Positions 13,540-25,257 of a DNA stretch of 64,000 nt are shown here, piece by piece (position 1 is the first letter of the stretch; each line of letters begins with the position of its first letter). The notes beneath the pieces are model-generated. The model worked only from the letters and a program-made list of their open reading frames with translations, did not search any database and had not been told where the DNA came from. The DNA comes from Viscum album (taxonomy: Eukaryota; Streptophyta; Magnoliopsida; Santalales; Viscaceae), in assembly GCA_963277665.1 (NCBI GenBank), contig OY728125.1, positions 1,711,092,889-1,711,156,888 of the forward strand. Reading direction: 5' to 3'. Both the position numbers and the translations under genes were made by a program.

Positions 13540-13735
13540 TTACGTTATAAACCATATGATGGGTGGTGCCGTGAATACCAGGACGGGTGGTTATGTTATA
13601 ACCTCCAATGCATTGGGTATGGAAGTCGGCCGTATGGCTATTCCATTAATTATGTATGGAAATTGGCCGTATGGCTATTCCATTAAGTGATATGTGTGGA
13701 AGTCGACCATATGGTTATTCCACTTAAGTATGTTT
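13540..13735 (+). repeat. two short tandem arrays in solo LTR B
   Basis: First, GGGTGGTTACGTTATAA-type units occur three times about 27-35 bases apart (13543-13610). Then GGAAGTCGGCCGTATGGCTA-type units of about 38-40 bases occur three times (13621-13730). The open frames across the array come from the repeat and are not a gene. Confidence 0.65.
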
Positions 13736-14519
13736 ATGTCCCAAGTTACCTTTATATATGTTATGTGTTCTTTTTATGGGTTTTATGGTAATCCTTTGGT
13801 TACAAAAAGGTAAGTAATGATACTTTATTCAGTGAAGAGTTTTTACTACTTCATGAAGGTGAAGGTATTACTTTGATAGAGTATATATGGTTTACTTGAT
13901 GTTTGAAAAACTAACAGTTTTCATTCTTTCTGTATCCCTTACTGAGCTTTTTATGCTCACCCCAAGTTTTTTTTAAATGTTTTCACAGGACTTAATGTGG
14001 AATAAGGTCAAGGATGGGATCAAGGGAATGTCATCCTATATAAAACATGGAACTAGACACGTTTCTTTTTAAGAGTTTTTTTTATTATGGAAACTTAGTA
14101 GAAGTGACTACATTGTAATCTTTTGAGATGTAATAGTTATGTTCTAATTCTCTAAAACTCTAAACCTGAAAAGATCCTCAACGTGAATTATTCATTTAAT
14201 TCAATATTAAGTAAGGTTTAAGGCCAGGGCCTTATATTATTATTACCTATTTTCATTGGATATAGATCTAGGATTGTGTATCTAGATCTATAATTGTGAG
14301 ATCTTGATTATCCGATCTTGATTTAGGGTTTCAGATTTAGATCTTGTTCTTTACCGTATTCTTGATTGATCTACATCAAATTGGGGATTTCTATTGGGAA
14401 ATAAATCGTTAATGAATTGAGGTGGTTGGTCTAATCTCTAAATCCCGTAGTCATGATCATCATGCTGGGTACACGTTTGTATAATTTCTAGGGTTCGGTT
14501 AGAAATTGAATTTCCTATT

Positions 14520-15010
14520 GAATTTATTAATAGGGAAATTAATTACATAAAGAATTGTAAAATTAGGGATAATTAATTGCTGTGATAAGTATCAGAATTT
14601 TGAATTGTGGGATTTGGGAAAAAATTAATTGTTTAATTACTTATGGCATATATGGATTGGGAATTTGATAATTAATTGATGAATTAATTATGGCATATTG
14701 GTATAATGAGTTAGATAATTAATTGTTGAATTAATTATGGCATATTGGTGTTGTGAGTTAGAAAATTAATTTTGTATTTAATTATGAAATATTGGTTTTA
14801 TGAATTGAATAATTAATTATTGAATTAATTATTAAAATATTGAGATTGTGCTTTAGGAATAATTAATTTTTGATTAATTATTGGAATGAATTTGATTAAT
14901 TAATTGTTGATTTAATTAATGAAATTTATGTGATTAATTAATTATTGTGTTAATTATTGAAATTGAAGTGATTAATTATTTTTTGAATTAATTAATAGAA
15001 TTAGATTAAT
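14520..15010. repeat. AATTAATT minisatellite in C 5' LTR
   Basis: Units of about 48 bases built on GATAATTAATTGTTGAATT plus a short ATGGCATATTGG tail recur and decay towards the right. The partner array is at 22380-22850, so it was present when C inserted. Confidence 0.7.
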
Positions 15011-15204
15011 TAATTTTTGAATTAATTTATGGAAGACCGTGATAGTGAAAGGTGATAAGAGGATTAATGCTGATAAATTTTGAATTATGTGGTATGGTGA
15101 AACATATAATATCATGATAAATGTGATATTGTGACATATGTGATTATTTGATATATGAGTTTTGGACACAAACTAATGCTCTAAGTAACCATATATGATT
15201 GATT

Positions 15205-15380
15205 GAAAAATTGTGCGTGGGACAAAAATTGACACTCAAAATACCCAAATAATCCTAGCCATGATGTTCAAGGACCTATGGAATGCATGGAAATTGTATT
15301 GGATAGGTACAGATTCCCCAAATACCCATGAGGTGTTAGATAGGGACAGATGCTCCAAATACTATGGGGTGCTAGACATG
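15205..15380 (+). repeat. ~40-50-bp tandem units in C 5' LTR
   Basis: GGGACAGATGCTCCAAATAC plus a CCATGAGGTGCTAGACATG-type half repeats about three to four times. Equivalent units lie at 22990-23215 in the 3' LTR. Confidence 0.6.
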
Positions 15381-16183
15381 ATTATCTACACCCAAAATGT
15401 TGAAATTGGGAATATCGTTTCAATTAACCATATTATAAATTGAAATGAAATAGATAATTAAATACCATTGGTTCAATGAATTGTGAATTGGTAATGTTAA
15501 ATGGTTCACACTCTGTCATGGGCCGAAGAAGGTATTGATGTTCCAACATCCTCAGGAACCCAGGGGTTTATGTGGTTAAATAATGAATAATTTATAATGT
15601 GATAACTATTTATTTATGAATTTATTTACTTCTTTATACAAAATCATACATTGTTTGACTGGATATTATTTTTAAATATATTGGTGGTGGCCAACTGAGT
15701 TGTATTCTCACCCTACTACGGATCCCTAATCAGTACCCTAATAGAGTTCATGGTTTCAGGATCAAATAATGTCAAAGAAATCATGTTAGGTGGTGAAGTT
15801 GGGATGGGTTTTTATGAGGTAACCAAATATGGTCTGTGACCCACTCGGGAGTTGTTAGTGTGTTTAATTTTGAGATTCATTTGGAAAATTTACACTTAAT
15901 TCAGTATGGAATATATACCATTTTGTTTTGATATGGTATTTCCAGTTTTGTTCATTAGGTGATATTGGTATCATTATGGTTATGGTTATTATTATTTTGA
16001 CGTTGTTTCTTATTTTTTGTTCATGTATTACTTTTATAAAAGAGGGTATAGTCCCGACAAGATCGATATTAGACCCTCTCTATTAGTCGAAATCCTTTGA
16101 AATATGAACAGGCACACTTGAGGTCATGTGACTGACTAAATTAGAGCACCAGCATGTGGAACCCAGGCTATGATGTTACAAAG

Positions 16184-16197
16184 TGGTATTAGGGCCC
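16184..16197 (+). other. primer binding site of element C
   Basis: TGGTATTAGGGCCC lies three bases after the LTR end. It is the initiator-Met tRNA complement TGGTATCAGAGCCC with two changes, normal for Ty3/gypsy elements. Confidence 0.8.
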
Positions 16198-16860
16198 TAT
16201 TTTATTTTATTTTGTCTTACTATTTGGGAATGTTAAAAAAGATACTAGGAAGAGTATGGACTTGGTTCTAAGCCTGTTCATGGGAGTAGCTAACCCATGT
16301 ATGGAGGAGAACCCAAGTACTTGAGGTGGAATTGTTGTTATTACCATTTTCTATTACAATTTAATGTTACTTTACCATGGGTGTGAACATTTTGTGTGAT
16401 GTGATAATATTTTAAACGTTTCATTGATATTTGCCTCATGGCTCTATATAACACGAGACTTGAGTTTACACGCATCATTATAATCACTCAATATTGTTTG
16501 GGGTGACATGTATCATTTTAGAAATGCTTAGGAAAATGAGGTTTGGGTAAGTTTTTGAACATGGAATGTTTTTGTTTCTTGGGAAATTGAAAAGAAAACA
16601 ATCCTAAAATGAGATTGAAAATTTTAAAAATTATGAAAAATATGAATAAATGGGTTTATATAGATAAATGTGAATAATAAGAAGATGTTTACCCTTGTTA
16701 TCTAGGACCTAGACATTGTATGGTTAATAGTAGTGATAGAGCCATCATTTTGACCATGTGGTGGGGTTGGGGGAAATGATTTTTTGGGGATTATTTCATT
16801 TCCCATAAATTTTTTAATGTTGTGAAAAGTGTCCTAAGGTTTGTGTTTGGAATTGTAGAT
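16198..16860 (+). mobile_element. leader of element C
   Basis: Untranslated stretch between primer site and gag. It shows no recognisable coding similarity. Its AT-rich, stop-filled frames suggest leader plus the decayed start of gag. Confidence 0.5.
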
Positions 16861-17800
16861 TTATGCCTCCATGATGATGTTTGTTGAGTGGAAGACATGA
16901 GGAAATGGATAGGGATGATCCTATAGTAGTGGAACTTGAGTCACAGATAGTTCCTTGTAATGATGTTGAAGAGACATTTTAGGGGAACTTTTCTTGGTCA
17001 TGGAGCTTAAGAAAAGATAACCAATGTGTTTTTTGAGAAACATGTCTGATCTGAAGAGATATTTCCAATTGCAGCACCCTATCACTTTCAAAAAAGAGGG
17101 TGGACCTATGGTAAATGAGTTATGGAATGAGTATATCTATACTATAATTAACCACTTAGATACTCCTACTAAGAAGTTATTCAAATTGGTTGCTTACATG
17201 TTACATGGTTAAGTGAAGCATTAGTGGGACATCAAAAACTAGGATAGACAGCTGGAGACTATGGAGTTGATATATATTAAAGAGAAGTTCTTGGATTACT
17301 TTTATCCTGATATGCTCAAGTAGGAGAGACTAGTTGAGTTCATGAGATTGACTCAGGGGAGTTTTTATGTGATTGACTATGTTGGACTATTTACAGATTT
17401 TAATTTATTTTCTCCAGCATTGGTAGAAGATGAGGCTAATACCGAAAAATTATTTTATGATGCACTTAAGTGTAAAATTAATCCCTAGGTGAATATATTC
17501 CGAAACAATAAGTTTCCAGATGTGGCGAATCAATCTCTCATCTCTAAAAAGAACCAAAAAGAGGTTTCTAGTGGTAGACAAGTTGTTTCCCATGGTCAAT
17601 TAAGAGAAACATATTCTGAGTGTTGGAAGCATCACTATGATAGTGATATCCAGAGAAGTGGAAAGCATAATAGCTAGGAGAAAGGATCAGTTACTCAAGA
17701 TCTTACATGAGTGATTTTCCACCAATGTGGTTGAACAAGGAACTTTAGTAAACATTATCCCCGACCACTAGTTAATTGTTGATCATATGGAAAGATGATA
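16861..17800 (+). pseudogene. gag relic of element C (Ty3/gypsy, Tekay-like)
   Basis: Gag is the capsid polyprotein that packages element RNA in cytoplasmic particles. Here it survives as short pieces in shifting frames. Around 17250-17490 the frame reads a block corresponding to the gag stretch LxQGxxxVxxYxxxFxxLxxFAPxLVxDE: MRLTQGSFYVIDYV, then FSPALVEDEA and KLFYDALKCKINP. Upstream, MELIYIKEKFLDYFYPDML matches the segment just before it. Stops interrupt it roughly every 20-60 codons (for example TAG at 17323). A zinc knuckle was not convincingly located, although cysteine-rich codons occur near 17750-17820. Order and spacing after the primer site support the call. It cannot be expressed. 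Confidence 0.65.
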
Positions 17801-18085
17801 CATATGTAGAAGTTTTGTAGAAACTCACAATAGATGGGAAATGATGGTGGAGCTATAAAGAATTTGAATGTGGGAACATAATCTTACACACCATATCATT
17901 ATACTACCTAGAGTTTTACTAGATGAGGTGTTATAGGTAGTGGATGTGGTACTTCGTGGAAAGTGCAGTTGTACCAGCAGAGTAGTAAAACTTAGGGGAG
18001 TCATAATGTATCATATGTAAGAGGTGAAGGATAGTTCCATGACGTTCATCCAACACTTATAGATAGTGAGGCTGGACCATCAATA

Positions 18086-18420
18086 GTGAGTGGTACTATT
18101 CTTGTAAATTTTATGATAGATAATTCCTTATTTGATATTGTTTCCTCTCATTCCTTTATTTTTATAAAAAAAATTAATGGTTTGAGCCTGGATGTGGAGT
18201 TCATGATTGGGGTGTGGATGATAGACACACTATTGGGAGTATGGTTCAGAGACATATTCTTATATAAGAAGAGTTCTCCCAAGGTTAGGCAATATCATTT
18301 CCTATGGAATATTTATATCCTAGACATGTTAGGATTTAACTTGATCATGGGTATGGATTGGTTAGTACCATAATAATCCTATATTGATTGTTACCACATG
18401 AAAGCGGATTTTACTTCTCA
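18086..18420 (+). pseudogene. aspartic protease relic of element C
   Basis: The frame from 18086 runs about 95 codons. It contains SGTILVNFMIDNSLFDIVSS, which aligns with the gypsy protease entry (LFDSGATHSF type), then LDMLGFNLIMGMDWLVP, the conserved protease tail. The active-site Asp-Ser-Gly appears as Asp-Ile-Val, so catalysis is lost even where the frame is open. The enzyme would have cut the Gag-Pol polyprotein. It lies between gag and RT as in every Ty3/gypsy element. A stop directly follows the DWLVP motif. Confidence 0.75.
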
Positions 18421-18559
18421 AATGGGTGATAACTATATCCCCCCAAAAGAGTAAGATATTTTGGAAAGCCAAGCTGTACCAATTAATCAACAATTGGGAG
18501 ATATCATAGCCCAGGTTACTAGTCTATTGCTGGATGATGTTGGTATAAAGCAAGATGCC

Positions 18560-19270
18560 TTTCCAACTATTGTAGAAAGGTTTTAGGATTTGTTTAATAA
18601 ATAATTCATAGGGTTTCCACCTGATAGAGATGTTGAATTTACTATTGATCTCAACCTTGGAGATGAACCAATTTCTATTACACTATATAGAATGACACCA
18701 ACATATCTTTAAGATCCCAATAATTTGATGGAGGAATAGGAGGGTAATGGGTTTATCCTAATGAGTACATCACCTTGGGGTTCACCAATGTTGTTTTATA
18801 GGAAGGATGATAAGAATATATCCTTGTGTCTTGATTACTGGAATTTGAACCGGTTGATAGTGGATAATAGGTATCCTCTTCCATGTATTAATGATTAGTT
18901 TTACTAGTGGAGGGTTGTGTTATTTTTCTCCAAGATCATCTTGAGATTAGGGTATCATCATTTTATATTATGACATTTTGATATACCTTAGACTACTTTT
19001 AGAATAATTTATATACTATATGAGTTAATCATAATTTCATTTAGGTTGATGAATGCACCAGTAGTGTTTTTGGGCTTGAAGAAAATAATCTTCCATCCAT
19101 ACCTGGATCAGTTTGGAGTGGTTTTTTGGATGATATCTTGGTATAATCCAAGAGTAATGATGATCATGGCAAACACCTTGGCATCATCCTAACTAAAATG
19201 AGATAATATCCCTTATATAGTAGGCTATCTAAGTGTTAGTTTCGGATGGATCAGGTACACTTATTGGGTC
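18560..19270 (+). pseudogene. reverse transcriptase relic of element C
   Basis: In consecutive pieces I read DVEFTIDLNLGDEPISI, then GFILMSTSPWGSPMLF, then LCLDYWNLNRLIVDNRYPLP and later RLMNAPVVFLGLKKI. These are RT fingers and palm blocks in Ty3/gypsy order (STSPWGxPVLF, DYRxLNxxTxxxxYPLP, FGLTNAPAxF). At least five in-frame stops and several small indels separate them, and the FIDDIL catalytic block is not intact: the area near 19120-19150 reads FWMISWYN. It follows the protease directly and could not polymerise DNA. Confidence 0.8.
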
Positions 19271-19479
19271 ACATCACCTCATAGGAAGGCTTGTCTATGG
19301 AAATAGAGAATATATATGCAGTATTTTTTTAGGATCAACCCAAGAATATTTATGATATCTATATCTTTTTTGGATTAGTTGGATAATATCAGAGGTTCAA
19401 TCAGGACTTCTCCTGATTGGTAGTGCCACATACGAGCCTAAAAAAAGGGGATAAAGTTTTTATGGTATGTAACATGTGA

Positions 19480-19830
19480 TAATGAAGTTCATGAGATGAA
19501 TAAGTTCTTGACAGTGACACCGATTTTGATCCTACTTAAGGTAGGTGAGGAGTATACAGTGTTTTTGGATTCTTCATGGATCAAAAAATAAAAAAATTTG
19601 ATGGAGGGAGATTGATTTTTGGTGTATGGTTATCAACATTTGAGGCCTAATGAACAAAACTACACTAGGAATGAACTCGAGTTTGTTGTACCAATTTATG
19701 ATTTGATGTTTTGGAAACATTATCTGTTGGTTGAGAAGCGTACTGTGGATATTGAATATAAGAGATTAAATCATATCTACTATAAATTATATTTAAATCT
19801 CCAATAGTGGATATGGGTTAATTATATGTT
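19480..19830 (+). pseudogene. RNase H relic of element C
   Basis: From 19619 an open frame reads YGYQHLRPNEQNYTRNELEF, which matches the YASRQLKxHExNYPTHDLEL block of Ty3/gypsy RNase H, followed by FWKHYLLVEKR (WRHYLYG block). RNase H degrades the RNA strand during reverse transcription. The N-terminal part (19480-19600) holds the VFLDSSW-like remnant with stops. It sits between RT and integrase as expected. Confidence 0.75.
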
Positions 19831-19999
19831 GTCATTCAATTTTGAGCTATAATATTTTCCTAGAAATAGGAATAGTGTCATTGATTCCTTGAGCATGAAA
19901 ACTCAGACACCGGTGGTTAAGGAGCCTAGTGTTGAGTGGAAGGATTGGATGAGATGAATGTTGTGGTTTAGGAGTGTCAGGAGTAGATGAATCTCATAT

Positions 20000-21170
20000 T
20001 AGTTTTAGTAGAGTTGTAACTTTTAAGATCGATTAGAGATAGGTAGTATGAGTATCCAGAGTGCTTGACCATGAGGTAAATCCATGAAGGTGGTGAGTCA
20101 CCTTCCAATTGGAGTATAGATGAGGATGAGATTTTCTATAATAGGAATCCGGTTATTTTTACTAAGAGTATTTAAGAGTATATGATGCATGAGATTCATG
20201 AATCGAAGTGGATAGTACAATCCAATGTGACCAAAATGTACCATGAACTATGACGTGAGTTTTGGTGGCTTGGTAAGAAAAAGGAGATAGGATGGTTCAT
20301 GACACAATGATACAACTATCAGCTAGTCAAGGATGAGGATCAATGACTTGGTGGTTTGTTGTAGCCATTGAAAATTTAGGAATGGAAGTGGGATTATGTG
20401 AATATGAATTTTTGGTGGGTATCATAAGGCTTCTTCATAATAATGGTGATATTTTAGTGATTCTAGATCTTCTGACAAAGTTATAACATTTATTACTGGT
20501 AAGGGAGACTTTTTTACCGGGTAAGTTGGGAGAAATATATGTTTTTGAAATAGTTTGCCTACCCGGGGTGGCACCGACTATTGTTATAGGTAGTTACTAG
20601 ATTTTTACTTTGTGATTATGGAAGGGTTTACAGAAGGTTCTTAGTATGTAGGTTTTTTTGAGTACAACATTCCACCCACAGATAGATGGGCTGTTAGAGC
20701 GTACTATATAGGTGCTTGAGTTTATACTAAGGGCATGTGTACTTGACTTAGTTGGGTAATGGGAGAAGCACCTATCTTTGGTGAAGTTTTCCTATAAATA
20801 TAGTTATTAGGAAAATATATATATTTCACCATACGATGCCCTATTTGGTGGGCCATGCAGATCTCATCTATGCTGGATGGAGGTAGGGGAGTCTGATCCG
20901 TTGGGACTTAGTGTCATACATGAGATATCAGGGTAGGTATAGTTGATTCAAAAGCTTATGGATATAGTTTAGAGCAGATAGAAGAAATATGTTGAGAGAA
21001 GTAGATAACCCTAGAATTTATATAGGGTGATCATGTATTCATTTTGGCATCATCTATATTGGGTCACTGTAGGATACCGAGACAGGGAAAGCTAGCGGCC
21101 AGGTTTATTGGACCATTTGAGGTTGTAGAGAGAATCAATTTGGTGGTGTAACGATTGGATCTTCCATAGA
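20000..21170 (+). pseudogene. integrase relic of element C
   Basis: Pieces read YMMHEIHESKWIVQSNVTKM followed by FWWLGKKKEIGWF (the zinc-binding N-terminal block before the second Cys pair), then the EWKWDYVNMNFWW block carrying the first catalytic Asp, then STFHPQIDGLLE near 20660, where the conserved GQSER has become GLLER-like. The GPF-type segment near 21100 reads FIGPFEVVERIN. Integrase would insert the DNA copy into the chromosome. Stops and shifts occur throughout. The family and order are clear; the protein is dead. Confidence 0.7.
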
Positions 21171-21239
21171 GGTAAAATTCTAAGAATGATGTTTTCCTAG
21201 TTTCATAACTATAATGGTATCACCCAGACCCTTCACACA

Positions 21240-21470
21240 TGATTAATGTGGTTGATTTTGAGATTGATATAGAAGAATGCTTTGAGGAGCATCAGATACA
21301 CGTGTTGGATCATAGTGAGAAAGTGTTGTTGGGAAAGAAAATTCTGATAGTTCATGTATTTTGAAAACATATGTGTGTGCAATAATAAACATTGGAGAGA
21401 GTATTAGATATCAAGGATCAATGAATTGATATTTTAAACTCACAATCTTAGATATTTTTTGGAGTATATC
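21240..21470 (+). pseudogene. chromodomain tail of element C integrase
   Basis: The frame near 21260 reads IDIEECFEEHQIHVLDHSEK and then VLLGKKILIVHVF. This matches the tail of Tekay/Del chromoviruses (P-V-x-I-L-D-R-R-x-K-x-L-R-N-K-x-I-P-L-V-K-V-x-W), the start of the chromodomain that tethers integrase to marked chromatin. The rest is lost after a stop, and a degraded polypurine tract (TTGAGGATGAGC, 21471-21482) follows. It assigns C to the chromoviruses. Confidence 0.65.
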
Positions 21471-22379
21471 TTGAGGATGAGCTGTTATAATGTGAGGTTA
21501 TTGAAAGATACTGATCATTTCTGGAGATGTATGAGGCTTGGTTACATGTAATATTTTTCCTTTTTTTGAGCAATTTTTTTTGGTTTTTACCTTGGAGTGT
21601 GTTTGGGTGAAACATTTGGGAAAAATGAAAGTAATAGGGTAGTGCAAAAATGGCACATAGTATTCCATAACTATGTGCCTCGTCCTAGCAAACTTTGCAA
21701 CCCTTAAAAGAGTGGATTTTCATGGTTCACAGATGGTTTTTCAAATATGTTCCCTAAGAGAAGAAACCGTTCACCCCCTAAAAGAGGCACACAACTAAGG
21801 AGCACGATTAAGGGAAACCATGTTCCTCGAGCAAAAAAATGAGCACACAAAATTTTAATTCCCTAAAAATTTGTTTTAAAATATTACAAGCCCCCATTTT
21901 AAACCCTATTCAACCCACACTTGACCCCTAACACCTTTTTATGATTTTGGAGCCTCCAAGACATATTCCAAGTCATTATGACCTCCTTGCATCATGATTC
22001 GAATCCCGAATTAAAGATCTTCACCCCTCTTGTTAAGAGGATCTCGACCCGTGTGGTTTCCTTTCTCTTTCCCATCCTTCTTCCATCCATTGAAGGATTT
22101 TTATTACCTATTTTGGTTGGATCTAGATCTAGGATTGTGTATCTAGATCTATAATTATGGGATTTGATTATTTGATATTGATTTATGGTTTATATCAATA
22201 TCATTTTCTTTACCACATTCTTGATTGATCCTCTTAAAATTTGGGAATTCAATGTTGGGAAATCGCTCAATAATGAATTGAGGTAGGTGGTCTATTACTC
22301 CAATCCAATAGTCTTGATCTTAATCCCAATTATTTAATTTTATAATTTCTAGGGTTTTATTAGTAATTTAATTTCCTAT

Positions 22380-22850
22380 TTAATTAATTAATTTGGTATA
22401 TTAATTAGTTAAAGGAATTGTAGAATTGGGGATAATTAATTATCGAGTTAATTATCGGAATATTGAATTGTGGGATTTTTGGAAATAATTAATTATTAAA
22501 ACAATTATGTCATATTGTGGTTTTCAATAGGATAATGAATTTTTTTAATTAATTATGGAATATTTTTAGTTTGAATTTGATAGTTAATATTTGAATTAAT
22601 TATGGAATATTGGTATTGTGAATTGGATAATTAATTGTTGAATTAATTATTAGAATATTGAGATTCTGTTTGGGGAATAATTAACTATTTAATTGATTAT
22701 TTTAATTTATTTTATTAGTTAATTGTTGAGTAAATTAATGAAATTGAAGCTATTAATTAATGAAATTTATGTGATTGATTAATTATTTAATTAATTAATG
22801 GGCATGGATGAATTTGTTTTTGAATTAATTAATGGAATGTTGTGATAGTG
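22380..22850. repeat. AATTAATT minisatellite in C 3' LTR
   Basis: Counterpart of 14520-15010: repeated AATTAATT-T-GAATTAATTA units with ATTGTGG or ATATTG spacers, more degraded here. Confidence 0.65.
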
Positions 22851-22989
22851 AAAGGTAATAAGATGATTATAGATGATTAATCTTGAATTATGTGATATTA
22901 AAAAATGATTAATATTGTGATACATGTGATATTGTGACATACATGACTGTTTGATATGTGAGTATGGGACACATACTGATGGTAAAAAT

Positions 22990-23215
22990 TACCATGTATA
23001 ATTGATTGAGAAATGGGGTGTGTGACATTGATTGATGCTCCAAATACCCATAGGTTCCAAGACATGATGTTCTAGGACACATGGTATGAATACAAATTAT
23101 ATGGGATACAGATTGATGTCCTAAAAACCCATGAGGTGAGAGATATGGACGAAGGTTCCAAATACTCACACGGTGATACACATGGAGAACTACTCCAAAT
23201 ATCTTGGCATTGGAC
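22990..23215 (+). repeat. ~45-bp tandem units in C 3' LTR
   Basis: Repeating GGGACA-TGATG-TCCAAATACC and CATGAGGT-AGAC halves, equivalent to 15205-15380. The open frames seen on the opposite strand here follow the repeat unit. Confidence 0.6.
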
Positions 23216-23983
23216 TATGGTTCTAATTATACATATTATAAATTGAAATGAAATAGATAATAAAAGCATATTTTTAGAAGAATTTTGAATTTGTAATGTG
23301 ACATGGTTCAGACTTCAGCACGGGCCAAAGTAGGTATTGAGGTTCAGGTGTCCTTAGGAACTCATGTGTTTATGTGGTTAAATAAAGAATAATTTATAAT
23401 GGGATAAATATTATCTTATGTATTGTATTTACTTCATTATATAAATGCATACACTATTTGATTAGATATTATTCTAGATGCCATTGGTGGTGGCCAATTG
23501 ATTTGTACTCAGACCCTACATGGGCTTCCTGATTGGTACCCTAATAGATTTCATGATTGTACGACATGATTAGGGAAAAACCATATGTTAAGTGGATGAG
23601 TCGGGATGAAGCATCGATTAGGGAACCCGACATGTTTTGGGACCCTCTTAGGAGTTTTTAGTGTCTTCAATTTGGAGTTACAATTTAAAACAAGACACTT
23701 AATTTTGAATATAATATCTGCTGTTTGGTTTTGATATTGTATTTCTAGTTTTGGATATCACGTGATACTGATATCCTTCTGGTTATGGTTATTATTATTT
23801 TATTATAGTTTGTTATTTTCTAATGGTGTATTATTCTAATAAAAGATTCTATAGTCTCCCCATGATCTATATTAGACCCTTACTTCAAGTCGGTAGCCTC
23901 TATCATGTAGTGATGTGTGCTTGAGGTCATGTGACTAACCATATATGGGCACCAACATGTGTCATCTGAGATTGGATGTTACA

Positions 23984-25257
23984 GGTGATGAGGGAGGGAA
24001 CTCATAAAATAGTCAGATTCTAGGAGGAGTGTGGGTCAAGGGTTGTGGAGGGACCATTGGATGATGGGAGCGGGGGATGGGGGAACAAGTTGAGGGGGAG
24101 CATAAGATGTGGGGTGTCAGAGATTAAGGGGGAGAACAAGTTGGGGGAGTGTGAGATTGAGGAATTTTAGTGAAATTTGGGGATAAATGAAGAAAACACC
24201 ATTTAATAGTTGCTATTAATATCAATAGTTAATTCCAAATGGTGGCTTCCAGATAGCCTTTTGGACGATTGCTAATTTTTTTATTAGTGTTAACACCAAA
24301 AAGCTGCCTCTTTCACTTCTTCCTATCTAATTTACAAAATTGGTGACCTCCCATCCACCCCCTCAATACCTTCTCTATTACTATTATAAAATAAATTCAT
24401 GTTGTCAAAATTGAAAAAATATAATACAATAAAAATAGTGTGATTCAATGAAAGGATAGTCCTTGCAATAATAAAGAAATTACCACTCATAATCACTAGG
24501 AGAAATCAAGTATGAGACTTTGGGTTGGGTGAGACTAATCCAAGACTGATTATAATGGTCATGGTAGATGATGTAAAAAATATACACTTCATGAACCCTA
24601 TAACTATTCACCCATTTTGTGATTTTTTTAAAAATATCACACTCCATGTACTAAGATGAGAATAAAACAAGACAATAGGGAGGCAGCCAATACGAGTTGG
24701 AAGAGACAATAATTACATAAGGAGAAACAAGACCTCATTGATGAAGAAGATGGGGGATGCGACAGTAGAGACATCTCATAGTAGGGTGGGTTAAGGGGAA
24801 ACATGGTGGCAATGATATAGGGTTGGAGACACGAAAGGGGTGTTCAAGGCATTAATGATAGTGCAGGGTGGGCATCGTATCTCAATAGTGATTGGAGTGC
24901 GAGGTGGAAGCTATGATATTAACATGGATGTTGATTCACCTAAAATAATGGGAAAGGAAATAGTGATTATGGGGTAACAGAATGTGGAAGCAATGATGAA
25001 ATTACAAGATATAGGGGGTGGGAGGTGGCATCAATGAGGAGAGGCTACATGAGGTTGATGGTGCCATGGAGGTTGGTGAGATGGCGTAGGGGAGTATAAG
25101 GGGAAATGGTTTTTTTAAAGACTGTGTTGGGGAAAACATATAGTAATACCCCATAAAATTTCCTAAGATCAATTCTATATTCATATTATTTATATTTTTT
25201 ATGTGTAAATAAAAAAATTAATGAATAGAATCAAGGTTTTAGTGAGTTAAGACAAGA
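23984..25257. other. G-rich non-LTR stretch, unassigned
   Basis: The plus strand is rich in GGG and GGAG runs between about 23990 and 25110, then becomes AT-rich. I see no retroelement motif, terminal repeat or credible gene; the open frames are short and unsupported. It is probably part of the DNA into which C and D inserted, perhaps continuous with 9250-9550. Confidence 0.4.

Larger units (their letters stand above)
10168..14236 (+). mobile_element. solo LTR B (4.07 kb) nested in C
   Basis: It starts TGTAACATCCC and ends CCTTATA (CA decayed to TA), with TTATT on both sides (10163-10167 and 14237-14241). The uninterrupted equivalent is at about 22095-22115 in the 3' LTR of C. It carries the TATA/donor block, four conserved boxes and the CGCAAC motif near its start that are also seen in A and D, but no internal domain. 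It therefore looks like the product of LTR-LTR recombination of an A/D-type element. It inserted after C. Confidence 0.8.
9551..16180 (+). mobile_element. 5' LTR of element C, split by solo LTR B
   Basis: Segments 9551-10167 and 14242-16180 together align with the 3' LTR at 21483-23983; their sum is about 2.56 kb against 2.50 kb. The left segment matches 21483-22080 and the right segment matches 22110-23983. It begins TGTGATATTG and ends TGTTACA, directly before a tRNA-Met primer site. Two tandem arrays lie in the right segment. No convincing target duplication was seen (AGCAT against GGTGA). Confidence 0.8.
21483..23983 (+). mobile_element. 3' LTR of element C (2.5 kb)
   Basis: It begins TGTTATAATG after the polypurine relic and ends TGTTACA before G-rich DNA. 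It is the uninterrupted version of 9551-10167 plus 14242-16180, including both tandem arrays (22380-22850 and 22990-23215). Divergence from the 5' LTR is obvious in every line, so the insertion is old. Confidence 0.8.

Noticed and set aside
13451..13690. Two overlapping 74-79 codon frames.
   Set aside because: They arise from tandem repeats in solo LTR B; repeat-encoded frames without a start context.
22909..23269. Minus-strand frames of 65-90 codons rich in His, Cys and Tyr.
   Set aside because: Produced by the ~45-bp tandem units of C's 3' LTR; the other LTR does not keep them.
23984..25184. G-rich stretch considered as a gene on either strand.
   Set aside because: Longest frames are about 60 codons, without motif or start context.
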